NCBI GenBank assembly: GCA_934385225.1
Contig: CAKRPQ010000004.1
Location: 1 to 56,628, forward strand
Reading direction: 5' to 3'
Length of the DNA stretch: 56,628 nucleotides
Source of the DNA: an uncultured Eubacteriales bacterium
GTDB lineage: Bacteria; Bacillota; Clostridia; Oscillospirales; CAG-272
In this document: one piece after another, positions 33,484 through 41,311 of the stretch
How positions within the stretch are numbered: the first letter of the stretch is position 1
How the letters are laid out: each line of letters begins with the position of its first letter
Position numbers and translations under genes: made by a program
The notes under the pieces: generated by a model
What the model was told of the DNA's origin: nothing
What the model saw: only the letters and a program-made list of their open reading frames with translations
Databases searched by the model: none

Positions 33484-34182
33484 TCAGCCGAGCTTTGCCT
33501 GGTTGATCTTTATGCCGGGGCCCATCGTGGACGCGAGAACGCAGCTCTTGATGTACTGACCCTTTGATGCAGCCGGCTTTGCCTTGATGATAGCGCCCAT
33601 GAGAGCATCGAAGTTCTCCCGGATCTTTGCTTCACCGAAAGAAGCCTTGCCTATCGGGCAGTGGATAATGTTTGTCTTATCGAGACGGTATTCGATCTTA
33701 CCTGCCTTAGCTTCCTTAACGGCGCGGGCAACATCGGGAGTAACCGTTCCTGCCTTCGGGTTAGGCATAAGTCCCTTAGGACCGAGCACCTTACCGAGTC
33801 TACCTACAAGACCCATCATATCGGGGCTTGCGATAACGACGTCGAAGTCGAACCAGTTTTCCTTTGTGATCTTTTCAACATACTCTTCTGCGCCGACATA
33901 ATCTGCGCCTGCCTCTTTTGCGGCATTGACCTTCTCGTCACCCTTTGTGATAACGAGGGTCTTTACAGTCTTACCTGTTCCGTTCGGAAGAACGATAGCG
34001 CCTCTGACCTGCTGGTCTGCGTGACGTGCGTCAACGCCGAGACGTACATGGATCTCAATGGTCTCATCAAACTTCGCCTTGGAAGTCTTGCAAACGAGAG
34101 CAACAGCCTCGCTCGGATCATAGAGCTTTGTCTTTTCGATGAGCTTTGCGCTCTCGGTATATTTCTTTCCTGCTTTTGCCAT
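33484..34182 (-). CDS. rplA: 50S ribosomal protein L1
   Basis: A 232-residue two-domain protein of the L1 stalk. Recognisable parts are the N-terminal KYTESAKLIEKTKLYDP, the conserved MGLVGRLGKVLGPKGLMPNP segment with TGTVTPD-like AGTVTPDV, and the C-terminal TMGPGIKI. It normally also represses its own operon by binding its mRNA. The operon ends here; rplJ and rplL, which often follow, are not in this position. Confidence 0.97.
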   Translation of the reverse strand: MAKAGKKYTESAKLIEKTKLYDPSEAVALVCKTSKAKFDETIEIHVRLGVDARHADQQVRGAIVLPNGTGKTVKTLVITKGDEKVNAAKEAGADYVGAEEYVEKITKENWFDFDVVIASPDMMGLVGRLGKVLGPKGLMPNPKAGTVTPDVARAVKEAKAGKIEYRLDKTNIIHCPIGKASFGEAKIRENFDALMGAIIKAKPAASKGQYIKSCVLASTMGPGIKINQAKLG

Positions 34183-34196
34183 TTTACTGTTCCTCC

Positions 34197-34622
34197 TTAT
34201 TCCTCAACGGTAATGCCCATGCTGCGTGCAGTACCCGCGATCATGCTCATAGCAGTTTCGAGAGAAGCCGCATTGAGGTCGGGCATCTTTGTTTCGGCGA
34301 TCTTTTTAAGCGCCTCTTTCGAGAGCTGTGCAACCTTTGTCTTGTTGGGGGTTGCGGAAGCAGTCTCGATACCGCAAGCCTTCTTTATAAGAACGGGGGC
34401 GGGAGGAGTCTTTGTGATAAAGGAGAAAGAACGGTCTGCATATACCGTAATGACAACGGGAATGATGAGTCCGATATCCTTCTTTGTTCTTTCGTTAAAT
34501 TCCTTGGTGAATACGGGGATTGCAACACCGTACTGACCGAGTGCGGGACCTACCGGAGGCTGAGGAGTAGCCTTACCTGCCGGAAGTTGAAGTTTGATAT
34601 AACCGAGTATTTTCTTTGCCAT
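34197..34622 (-). CDS. rplK: 50S ribosomal protein L11
   Basis: A 141-residue protein of the GTPase-associated centre. The N-terminal domain contains the Pro-rich PAGKATPQPPVGPALGQYGV loop and the C-terminal rRNA-binding domain contains KTPPAPVLIKKA and GTARSMGITV. The length is normal. It lies 14 bases ahead of rplA. Confidence 0.97.
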   Translation of the reverse strand: MAKKILGYIKLQLPAGKATPQPPVGPALGQYGVAIPVFTKEFNERTKKDIGLIIPVVITVYADRSFSFITKTPPAPVLIKKACGIETASATPNKTKVAQLSKEALKKIAETKMPDLNAASLETAMSMIAGTARSMGITVEE

Positions 34623-34701
34623 AATTGATTACACCTCCAAATGTGGTAATAAGCACGGGAGAATCAGAAATTTTCTCCCTCCCACGGTTTCCGTCTTTGC
34701 T

Positions 34702-35241
34702 TTAAGCCTTCTTTACGACAGACGCTTCAAGCTCAACGGGCATATCGCGACGACCTCTTTTAATGAGAACCGTAACGATCTTGTTATCATCGGAAACGGA
34801 CTGAACGGTGCCCGTATAGCCCTCGAAGAGTCCCTCGGAAATAACGACCTCGTCTCCGACTCCGAATGCGAGTCTCTCGGTGCGTTTTTCCTCGATATTG
34901 AGTGCCTCCACTTCCTCTTCGGTAAGCGGCGTGGGTCTTGATCCGGGTCCCACGAAGCCCGTCACGCCCGTGATGTTTCTCACGACGTGCCAGCTCTCCT
35001 CGGTCATTGTCATCTTCACGAGAACGTAGCTCGGGAATACCTTGACCTCGGTGACCTTTTCTTTATCTCCGTCCTTTTCGACGATGGTTTCGACAGGGAT
35101 CCTGACGTCATAAATCAGGTGTCCGAGTCCTCTGTTTTCGACAATTTTTTCAAGGTTAGCCTTGACTTTGTTTTCGTAACCGGAATAAGTGTGCGCCACA
35201 TACCATCTCGGTCCGACGTTCATTTCATTGATATCGCTCAT
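34702..35241 (-). CDS. nusG: transcription termination/antitermination protein NusG
   Basis: 179 residues from ATG 35241, preceded by GAGG; a longer open frame runs back into secE. The NGN domain (RWYVAHTYSGYENKVKANL, VFPSYVLVKM) and C-terminal KOW domain (FGVGDEVVISEGLFEGYTG) are complete. It binds RNA polymerase and links it to Rho or the ribosome. The rpmG-secE-nusG-rplK-rplA order is the usual one. Confidence 0.97.
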   Translation of the reverse strand: MSDINEMNVGPRWYVAHTYSGYENKVKANLEKIVENRGLGHLIYDVRIPVETIVEKDGDKEKVTEVKVFPSYVLVKMTMTEESWHVVRNITGVTGFVGPGSRPTPLTEEEVEALNIEEKRTERLAFGVGDEVVISEGLFEGYTGTVQSVSDDNKIVTVLIKRGRRDMPVELEASVVKKA

Positions 35242-35251
35242 TGTGTATTCC

Positions 35252-35839
35252 TCAGAAAATTCTTCCGAGAGCGAATATACCCTTTGAGAACAGGTAATCA
35301 AGCGCGCCTATCGCTGCGGCGCAAATGATAACTATTACAAGTACGACGAATGTGTTCTTCTTGACCTGACTCCAAGGAGTCCAGACGATCTTTTTAAGCT
35401 CGCTCTTTACTTCGCGGAAGAACTTTGCGACCTTTTCCTTGTTCTTAATGCAATACACGGCAGCCGCGATTACAATTACAAGAACTATTGCAAGGCTCAC
35501 TATTGTGCCGGTGGAAATACCCTTCTTTTCGTCGGTCTTTGTGTCGTCCGTGCTGTCTGCGGGCGTAGTTTCCTCGCCCGACGTTTCCGCGCTCGTATCG
35601 GCAGCGGCTGTCTCCGTCTCGATGGCGGAAGTTTCCGTCTCGGCGGGAGCCTCTGTATCCGACGCGCTGTCGGCACTCGTTTCGGCGTCCGTGACCGCTT
35701 CGGTCACAGCGGCCGTATCGCTTACGGCGTCCGTTACTTCATCATCTGCGGCAAAAGCACAAATCGGGGAAACAGATATGATAAGTGCAACCGCCATAAG
35801 TACGGCGAAAGCGACCTTTGAAAATTTCTTAAAAGCCAT
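35252..35839 (-). CDS. secE: preprotein translocase subunit SecE with large N-terminal extension
   Basis: 195 residues, whereas Gram-positive SecE is about 60. The C-terminal 60 residues are a normal SecE: amphipathic KVAKFFREVKSELKKIVWT (137-155) and the core membrane helix (about 163-185). Ahead of it lie a signal-peptide-like segment ending CAFA-AD (1-32), an acidic Thr/Glu/Ala-rich stretch (32-105) and an extra membrane helix (112-131). ATG 35839 has AAGGGGA upstream. GTG 35860, which overlaps the rpmG stop as GTGA, is an alternative adding seven residues. The position between rpmG and nusG confirms identity. Confidence 0.92.
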   Translation of the reverse strand: MAFKKFSKVAFAVLMAVALIISVSPICAFAADDEVTDAVSDTAAVTEAVTDAETSADSASDTEAPAETETSAIETETAAADTSAETSGEETTPADSTDDTKTDEKKGISTGTIVSLAIVLVIVIAAAVYCIKNKEKVAKFFREVKSELKKIVWTPWSQVKKNTFVVLVIVIICAAAIGALDYLFSKGIFALGRIF

Positions 35840-35856
35840 TTTCTTCCCCTTTCCGA

Positions 35857-36018
35857 TCACTTGGATTCTTTGTGAAGAGTGTGCTTGCGGCAGAAACGGC
35901 AGTACTTATTCATTTCGAGCCTGTCGGGATCGTTCTTTTTGTTTTTCTTCGTGTCGTAATTTCTCTGCTTGCATTCCGAGCAAACAAGAGTAATCTTAAC
36001 TCTTGCATCATTAGCCAT
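35857..36018 (-). CDS. rpmG: 50S ribosomal protein L33
   Basis: A 53-residue protein starting MANDARVKITLVCSEC. Two CxxC pairs (Cys13/Cys16 and Cys40/Cys43) form the zinc site of the zinc-containing L33 form, and NDPDRLEMNKYC is typical of the family. GGGAGG precedes the ATG. It is the first gene of the operon, and its TGA overlaps a possible GTG start of secE. Confidence 0.95.
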   Translation of the reverse strand: MANDARVKITLVCSECKQRNYDTKKNKKNDPDRLEMNKYCRFCRKHTLHKESK

Positions 36019-36172
36019 GTTTTCGGCACCTCCCAATTAAATTTTATTTTTCGCCTTTTCGGCGAAGTGTACCTCCCTCCGAACGCGGAGAACAGGCGAT
36101 CGTTTTCGCGACCGGCGCTGCCTGTCCGACTTCCGTACAAAAAGTGTACAGAAAAAAGCCCTCGCACAGAGG
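36019..36172 (-). promoter_or_regulatory. long structured leader of the rpmG operon
   Basis: About 155 bases lie between the predicted transcription start and rpmG. On the minus strand they contain GTACACTTTTTGTAC, an ACAGGC...GCCTGT stem of about 34 bases, and TTCGCCGAAAAGGCGAA. Three hairpins in one leader suggest RNA-level control, possibly L1 or L11 feedback, but no known riboswitch is recognised. Confidence 0.45.
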
Positions 36173-36179
36173 TAGAATT

Positions 36180-36208
36180 ATTTTAACACACCGAAGTCCG
36201 TTTGTCAA
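36180..36208 (-). promoter_or_regulatory. promoter of the rpmG-secE-nusG-rplK-rplA operon
   Basis: On the minus strand, TTGACA (plus 36203-36208) and TAAAAT (plus 36180-36185) with a 17-base spacer. Confidence 0.8.
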
Positions 36209-36260
36209 GAGTTTTTCGCAATTTAATCGCCTTTTTCCCTGTTTTTTTCGTTATATTCGG

Positions 36261-36304
36261 AAAAAGGACTGTCAAAAAACTCATTTGAAGTTTTCCGACA
36301 GTCC
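36261..36304 (-). terminator. terminator of the SGNH hydrolase gene
   Basis: GGACTGTC (36266-36273) pairs with GACAGTCC (36297-36304), and an inner AAAACT/AGTTTT stem extends it. T5 follows on the minus strand. Confidence 0.75.
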
Positions 36305-36317
36305 GCGAACGTTTTTC

Positions 36318-36983
36318 TCAAATCCCCGTTCTTTCTTTTATCGCATTGCAGAATGCGTCGGCAATCTCTTTCATTCCGAGATCGTTCGGGTGATTAAACA
36401 TTCCGTGCGTTTCCTCGCGGTTTCTGATGCTTTCTATATTTACAATCGCATCGCCGTATTTTTCGGCAACCGCTTTCTTTTCCACGTCAAGCTTCTCCCG
36501 TATGTAAAATCCCTGCGAATGGATCACCGTCGTGTTTTCGCCCGCAAGAAAATTACGGAGATTTTCATACTGTTCTCCGAATGTCACTTTCAGGTCGATC
36601 CTTTCTTCATAATCACTAGGAACATTTGCACCGAAAAACATTATCATAATATCCGGGTCATAGTCCTTTACTTCCGCATAAAGCTTCGTGACGTCGGCAG
36701 TCTCGAACGTGCGTTCGAAATTAGCGACCTGAACTATGCAGAATGACACCTTTCCGGAGTATCTGTTTTCGATTTTCTTCACCACAAGATGGACATAATC
36801 GTTTTCGAGGCTGCTTGCAGCCATGCCGCAATCGTTAAACCAGTTTATTTTGGGGAGCGGCGCGTGCTTTGTAATCGAATTTCCGATAAACATTATTTTA
36901 AGTCCTTCGTTTCCGTGGACAAAAATGTCTTTCCTGTTCTGATTTGCGGACGAAATAATATTTTCCTGTAAATTTTTAACCAT
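36318..36983 (-). CDS. SGNH/GDSL-type hydrolase
   Basis: A 221-residue protein without a signal peptide. Block I is FIGNSIT with the nucleophile Ser. Block III is MFFGAN, and block V is HPNDLGM with the catalytic His and Asp spacing (HxxD-like HPND). SGNH hydrolases remove acyl groups from sugars or lipids; here the enzyme would be cytosolic. AAGGAG precedes the ATG. It is a single-gene unit under a consensus promoter. Confidence 0.82.
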   Translation of the reverse strand: MVKNLQENIISSANQNRKDIFVHGNEGLKIMFIGNSITKHAPLPKINWFNDCGMAASSLENDYVHLVVKKIENRYSGKVSFCIVQVANFERTFETADVTKLYAEVKDYDPDIMIMFFGANVPSDYEERIDLKVTFGEQYENLRNFLAGENTTVIHSQGFYIREKLDVEKKAVAEKYGDAIVNIESIRNREETHGMFNHPNDLGMKEIADAFCNAIKERTGI

Positions 36984-37026
36984 GACGATATCTCCTTATT
37001 AATATGTTTTTTTAATTATACAGATA

Positions 37027-37055
37027 ATTATACAGACACACTTACAATTTGTCAA
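37027..37055 (-). promoter_or_regulatory. promoter of the SGNH hydrolase gene
   Basis: On the minus strand, TTGACA (plus 37050-37055) and TATAAT (plus 37027-37032) with a 17-base spacer. TCTGTATAATTA is directly repeated across the -10 box. Confidence 0.8.
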
Positions 37056-37072
37056 GTGACAAAATTCCTGAT

Positions 37073-37095
37073 TTTATACTTGTTTCAAGTATAAA
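37073..37095. promoter_or_regulatory. perfect 10-bp dyad, candidate operator
   Basis: TTTATACTTG (37073-37082) and CAAGTATAAA (37086-37095) are exact inverted repeats around TTT. It lies 18 bases upstream of the SGNH -35 box and about 80 bases before the plus-strand gene at 37176. No T-run follows, so it is more like a repressor or activator site than a terminator. Confidence 0.5.
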
Positions 37096-37175
37096 TTCGG
37101 TATAAACGTGAAACAATGATTTTGCAGACCGAAAAATAAGAATTTTCACAGCCTTTTAAGGGCAAAGGAGACAAA

Positions 37176-37664
37176 ATGAAACACTGCGGTATAAAGAAAA
37201 CGGCGGCTCTTCTTCTCACGGTCGCTCTTGTCGGTGCGCTTTTTGCGTTTTCGGCGGGCGCACGCGGGTTCGGACTTCCGATAGCGGAGGGCAGAAGCGG
37301 CAGCGCGGGAAGAGACGCCCCTGACGTATCGGACGGCTCGGATATGGGTGACGGCATGGGCGGAGGACTTGTCGGAAGCGACTCGGGCATCGGTGCGGAG
37401 ACGACGGACGGTCAGACCTCGCACATGGGCGAAAGCGACTCTATGGGAACAGACGACATTATGGAATCGACAAGCGACACGAGAGGCGAGACAATGACCG
37501 AAAAACCGACGACGGACACGGGCGGCGCGGAATCGGGCAGCACGACCGACAACGCAAAAGGGACGAACGTAATGAGCATCGTCATCGCCATCGTAATTGC
37601 CGTTGCGATAATAATTCTCATAATCGCGCTCATTCCGAAAAGCGACAAAGGCAAAAAAGAATAA
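37176..37664 (+). CDS. secreted acidic protein with C-terminal membrane helix
   Basis: A 162-residue protein with a signal peptide (TAALLLTVALVGALFAFSAGA), a 100-residue disordered middle rich in Gly, Ser, Asp, Thr and Met (SDMGDGMGGGLVGSDSG), and a C-terminal helix (about 131-154) followed by KKE. The topology is outside-facing and anchored. AAAGGAG precedes the ATG. I do not recognise a family. It may be a sortase-independent surface protein or a short cousin of the acidic ectodomains seen on SecE. Confidence 0.6.
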   Translation: MKHCGIKKTAALLLTVALVGALFAFSAGARGFGLPIAEGRSGSAGRDAPDVSDGSDMGDGMGGGLVGSDSGIGAETTDGQTSHMGESDSMGTDDIMESTSDTRGETMTEKPTTDTGGAESGSTTDNAKGTNVMSIVIAIVIAVAIIILIIALIPKSDKGKKE

Positions 37665-37695
37665 AGAAAGGGAGCTTGCGCTCCCTTTCTTTATT
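37663..37695. terminator. bidirectional terminator
   Basis: AAAGAAAGGGAGC (37663-37675) pairs with GCTCCCTTTCTTT (37680-37692). It separates the convergent acidic-protein gene and aspS. Confidence 0.85.
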
Positions 37696-37706
37696 CCCGA
37701 CAGAAC

Positions 37707-39491
37707 TTATTCGTGCTTTATTACGGCAATGCCGAGCTCTTCGAGACCCTTCGGGTCAGGCTCGCCGGGCGCGCCCGACATAAGCTCGCTCGCGTTCTGA
37801 ACCTTCGGGAACGCGATAACGTCGCGGATATCTTCGAGACCGAGAATGAGCGTTACGAGGCGGTCAAGACCGAACGCAAGTCCCGCGTGCGGCGGAACAC
37901 CGTACTTGAACGCTTCAAGCAAATAGCCGAATTTCTCGTTTGCTTCCTCTTTCGTAAGTCCGAGAATATCGAACATCTTCTCCTGAACTTCCTCGCTGTG
38001 GATACGGACAGAACCGCCGCCAAGCTCCGTACCGTTGAGAACGATATCGTATGCCTTCGCTCTCACTCTGCCGGGGTCGGTGTCGATATACTGCATATCC
38101 TCGTCCATAGGAGAGGTGAAGGGGTGGTGCATTGCGTAGAATCTGCCGTCCTCTTCGCTCCATTCGAGAAGCGGGAACTCGGTTACCCAGAGGAATTTGA
38201 AATCGTCCGCGTGTAAAATTCCGAGCCTCTTTGCGCATTCGCAGCGAAGCGCGCCGAGAGCATCGAAAACAACTTTATTTTTATCCGCAACGATGAGTAT
38301 AAGGTCGCCCGCCTTTGCGTCGAGAGCGTTCTCGATAGCTCTGTTCTCTTCCTCGCTGAGGAACTTCGCGTAGGAGGACGACGACTCGCCGTTCTCTGAC
38401 AATTTGAGCCATGCAAGCCCCTTTGCCTTATAGGTTTTGACAAATTCGGTGAGAGAATCTATCTCTTTGCGGGTAAAGGACGCGCCGCCCTTTACGTTGA
38501 TACCGCGGACAGAGCCGCCCGCGTCTATCGCGCCGCGGAACACCTTAAATTCGCTGTTTTTAAGTATATCCGAGAGGTTTTTGAGTTCAAAACCGAAGCG
38601 CGTATCGGGTTTATCCGAACCGTAGCGCTCCATTGCCTCGCGCCAGGGCATTTTCGGGAAGTCGTAGGTGAGTTCTTTTCCGAAAAATTCCTTGAAGAGG
38701 TACTTGATGAATCCCTCGTGGACAGCCATAACGTCGTCCGCCGTCACGAAGGACATCTCGGTGTCAAGCTGTGTAAATTCGGGCTGGCGGTCGGCACGGA
38801 GATCCTCGTCGCGGAAGCAGCGTGCGATCTGGAAGTATTTATCGAATCCCGCTACCATAAGAAGCTGCTTATAGAGTTGCGGCGACTGCGGCAGCGCATA
38901 GAAATTGCCGGGGTGAACGCGCGACGGGACAAGATAGTCTCTTGCGCCTTCGGGCGACGGTTTTATAAGGCAAGGCGTTTCGATATCGACGAAACCGCAC
39001 TTTTCGTAGTAGTCTCTCGCTATATTCGTTATCTTCGAGCGTGCCATGATATTTCTCTTGATATCGGGGCGGCGCAGGTCGAGATAACGGTGTTTGAGGC
39101 GAAGTTCGGGGTTGACCTTGCTTCCTTCGACTATCTCAAAAGGAGGCGTCTGCGCGGAAGAAAGTATTTTGAGTTCGGTAACGGCGACTTCGATCTCTCC
39201 CGTGGGGATCGCGGGGTTGACGGAGGAACGTTTTCTGACAACGCCGTGAGCACAGAGAACAAACTCCGCGCGAATCGTAAACGCCTTATCAAAGTCCTTT
39301 TTGTCGGATTCCTCGTCGAAAGCGAGCTGTATGATTCCCGAACGGTCGCGCAGGTCGATGAAGATGAGCGAGCCGAGGTCTCTCTGCTTCTGCGCCCAGC
39401 CCATGACGCAGACAGTCTTTCCGATATCGGCGGAGGAGAGTTCTGCACAGTAGCAGGTACGCTTGTCCGCCGCGCTTAAAAATTCAGCCAT
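37707..39491 (-). CDS. aspS: aspartate-tRNA ligase
   Basis: A 594-residue class II synthetase of the bacterial type. It has an N-terminal anticodon-binding OB domain (MGWAQKQRDLGSLIFIDLRD), motif 2 RCFRDEDLRADRQPEFTQLD, a bacterial GAD insertion in the middle, and motif 3 GLAFGLDRLV near the C-terminus. The length is normal. Its leader is about 35 bases, too short for a T-box. Confidence 0.96.
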   Translation of the reverse strand: MAEFLSAADKRTCYCAELSSADIGKTVCVMGWAQKQRDLGSLIFIDLRDRSGIIQLAFDEESDKKDFDKAFTIRAEFVLCAHGVVRKRSSVNPAIPTGEIEVAVTELKILSSAQTPPFEIVEGSKVNPELRLKHRYLDLRRPDIKRNIMARSKITNIARDYYEKCGFVDIETPCLIKPSPEGARDYLVPSRVHPGNFYALPQSPQLYKQLLMVAGFDKYFQIARCFRDEDLRADRQPEFTQLDTEMSFVTADDVMAVHEGFIKYLFKEFFGKELTYDFPKMPWREAMERYGSDKPDTRFGFELKNLSDILKNSEFKVFRGAIDAGGSVRGINVKGGASFTRKEIDSLTEFVKTYKAKGLAWLKLSENGESSSSYAKFLSEEENRAIENALDAKAGDLILIVADKNKVVFDALGALRCECAKRLGILHADDFKFLWVTEFPLLEWSEEDGRFYAMHHPFTSPMDEDMQYIDTDPGRVRAKAYDIVLNGTELGGGSVRIHSEEVQEKMFDILGLTKEEANEKFGYLLEAFKYGVPPHAGLAFGLDRLVTLILGLEDIRDVIAFPKVQNASELMSGAPGEPDPKGLEELGIAVIKHE

Positions 39492-39533
39492 AAAAAATTC
39501 TCCTTAATGTGGATATAAAAACTATCAACCTAT

Positions 39534-39561
39534 ATTATACAACAAAATGAATTTTTGTCAA
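39534..39561 (-). promoter_or_regulatory. promoter of aspS
   Basis: On the minus strand, TTGACA (plus 39556-39561) and TATAAT (plus 39534-39539) with a 16-base spacer. Confidence 0.75.
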
Positions 39562-39598
39562 GTGGTGTCGCGGAGATTGGGGAAAAGGGGACGCAAAA

Positions 39599-39623
39599 AG
39601 CGGGAAGCCGTGCCTCCCGCTTA
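39599..39623 (-). terminator. terminator after the UPF0210 gene
   Basis: AAGCGGGA and TCCCGCTT form a short stem around AGCCGTGCC; T5 follows on the minus strand. It ends the pth-mfd-UPF0237-UPF0210 unit. Confidence 0.65.
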
Positions 39624-39628
39624 CAAAA

Positions 39629-40987
39629 TCAGTTTTTAAGGCTATGGATAGGCGCGGGGATACGCCCTCCGCGGGCGATAAACTTTGCGGGCGAAGCGTC
39701 GTTCAGTTTCATTATCGGCGCGTGACCGAGCAGACCGCCGAAATCGACTTCCTCGCCGACGCCCTTGCCCCAGACGGGGATAACGCGGACAGCCGTCGTC
39801 TTAGTATTCGCGACGCCGATCGAAATTTCGTCCGCGATAATGCCGCAGATAACGTCCTCCGGCGTGTCGCCCGGTATCGCTATCATATCAAGGCCGACGG
39901 AGCAGACCGCCGTCATCGCTTCGAGCTTTTCTATCGAAAGCGCGCCCTTTTCGACGGCGTTTATCATTCCCGCGTCCTCGGAAACGGGTATGAACGCGCC
40001 CGAAAGACCGCCGACGTGAGAGGACGCCATAACTCCGCCCTTCTTGACCGCGTCGTTGAGCATTGCGAGAGCGGCTGTCGTTCCGTGCGAGCCGCAGACG
40101 GTGAGTCCCATATTTTCGAGAATGTGCGCGACAGAGTCGCCGACGGCGGGCGTGGGCGCAAGCGAAAGGTCGATTATTCCGAACGGAACGCCGAGCCTCT
40201 GCGCCGCCTCGTGCGCGACGAGCTGACCGACGCGCGTGATCTTGAATGCCGTTTTCTTGATTATATCCGCAAGCTCGGAGAGATCGCAGTCGCCCGCACG
40301 TGAAATTGCGGAGCTTACAACGCCGGGCCCCGAAACGCCGACGCTGACAACGGCATCCGGTTCGCCCACGCCGTGGAATGCACCCGCCATAAACGGGTTA
40401 TCTTCGGGAACGTTCGCGAACACTACGAGCTTCGCGCAGCCGATCGAGCCGTTATCACGCGTTAAATACGCCGTTCTCTTAATCGTCTTGCCCATAAGAG
40501 CGATCGCGTCCATATTTATTCCCGCCTTTGTCGTCGCGACGTTGACGGAGGAACAGACGAGATTCGTCTCCGCGAGTGCTTCGGGGATAACGGAGATCAT
40601 CTTTTTCTCCGTCTCCGTCATTCCCTTATGGACGAGCGCTCCGAAACCGCCTATAAAGTTGATACCGAGTGCCGCCGCCGCCTTATCGAGCGTTCTTGCC
40701 ACTTTTATATATCCGTCGGGCGAAAGTGCGCCGCCGATAAGGGACACGGGCGTCACCGAAACGCGCTTATTCACTATCGGAATACCGTATTCCTTTTCGA
40801 TATCGCGCCCCGTTTTTACGAGATGTTCGGCTTTTTTCGTTATTTTGTCGTAGATTTTTTCGCAGAGTCTGTCCTCGTCCTCGCTTACGCAGTCGAAGAG
40901 GGAAATCCCCATCGTTATCGTTCTGATGTCGAGATTTTCCTCCCGAATCATGCCTATTGTTTCAAGAATATCCGATGTATTGAGCAT
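39629..40987 (-). CDS. PFL/UPF0210 family protein
   Basis: A 452-residue protein of the DUF711/UPF0210 family, related in fold to pyruvate formate-lyase. Recognisable stretches are the N-terminus EENLDIRTITMGISLFDC, INFIGGFGALVHKG, GVGEPDAVVSVGVSGPGVV and the C-terminal RGGRIPAPIHSLKN. Its biochemical role is unknown. It follows the ACT-domain UPF0237 gene by 18 bases, a pairing conserved across Firmicutes, so the small ACT protein is probably its regulatory partner. Confidence 0.93.
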   Translation of the reverse strand: MLNTSDILETIGMIREENLDIRTITMGISLFDCVSEDEDRLCEKIYDKITKKAEHLVKTGRDIEKEYGIPIVNKRVSVTPVSLIGGALSPDGYIKVARTLDKAAAALGINFIGGFGALVHKGMTETEKKMISVIPEALAETNLVCSSVNVATTKAGINMDAIALMGKTIKRTAYLTRDNGSIGCAKLVVFANVPEDNPFMAGAFHGVGEPDAVVSVGVSGPGVVSSAISRAGDCDLSELADIIKKTAFKITRVGQLVAHEAAQRLGVPFGIIDLSLAPTPAVGDSVAHILENMGLTVCGSHGTTAALAMLNDAVKKGGVMASSHVGGLSGAFIPVSEDAGMINAVEKGALSIEKLEAMTAVCSVGLDMIAIPGDTPEDVICGIIADEISIGVANTKTTAVRVIPVWGKGVGEEVDFGGLLGHAPIMKLNDASPAKFIARGGRIPAPIHSLKN

Positions 40988-41005
40988 TGTGTCACTGTCT
41001 CCTTA

Positions 41006-41281
41006 TCATATACGGTGCATTGTGTTGAAGATTTCCTCGTGCATCGTGTGAATATCGAGGTTATTTTCCTTGCCGAGTGCCGCGAGGTCGTCAACGAACT
41101 CCGCAAAAGGAATTTTAAGTCCCTTTATATCCGCGAGCATAATCATGGCGAAATATTCGCCGAGGACGCTCTGCGTTATCTCCGTAATGTTCGCGCCCTT
41201 ATCCGCGCAGACCGCGCTGACCTTTGCTATTATGCCTACCGTGTCGCGTCCCGTTACCGTAATTACTGCTTTCATTTTCAT
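41006..41281 (-). CDS. UPF0237 ACT-domain protein
   Basis: A 91-residue protein made of one ACT domain (AVITVTGRDTVGIIAKVSAV, ANITEITQSVLGEYFAM) plus a C-terminal helix. ACT domains bind amino acids or similar ligands and regulate partner enzymes. AAGGAG precedes the ATG. It lies between mfd and the UPF0210 gene. Confidence 0.93.
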   Translation of the reverse strand: MKMKAVITVTGRDTVGIIAKVSAVCADKGANITEITQSVLGEYFAMIMLADIKGLKIPFAEFVDDLAALGKENNLDIHTMHEEIFNTMHRI

Positions 41282-41311
41282 GTTCTCCTTATAATTATAT
41301 GTTGATTTTTG

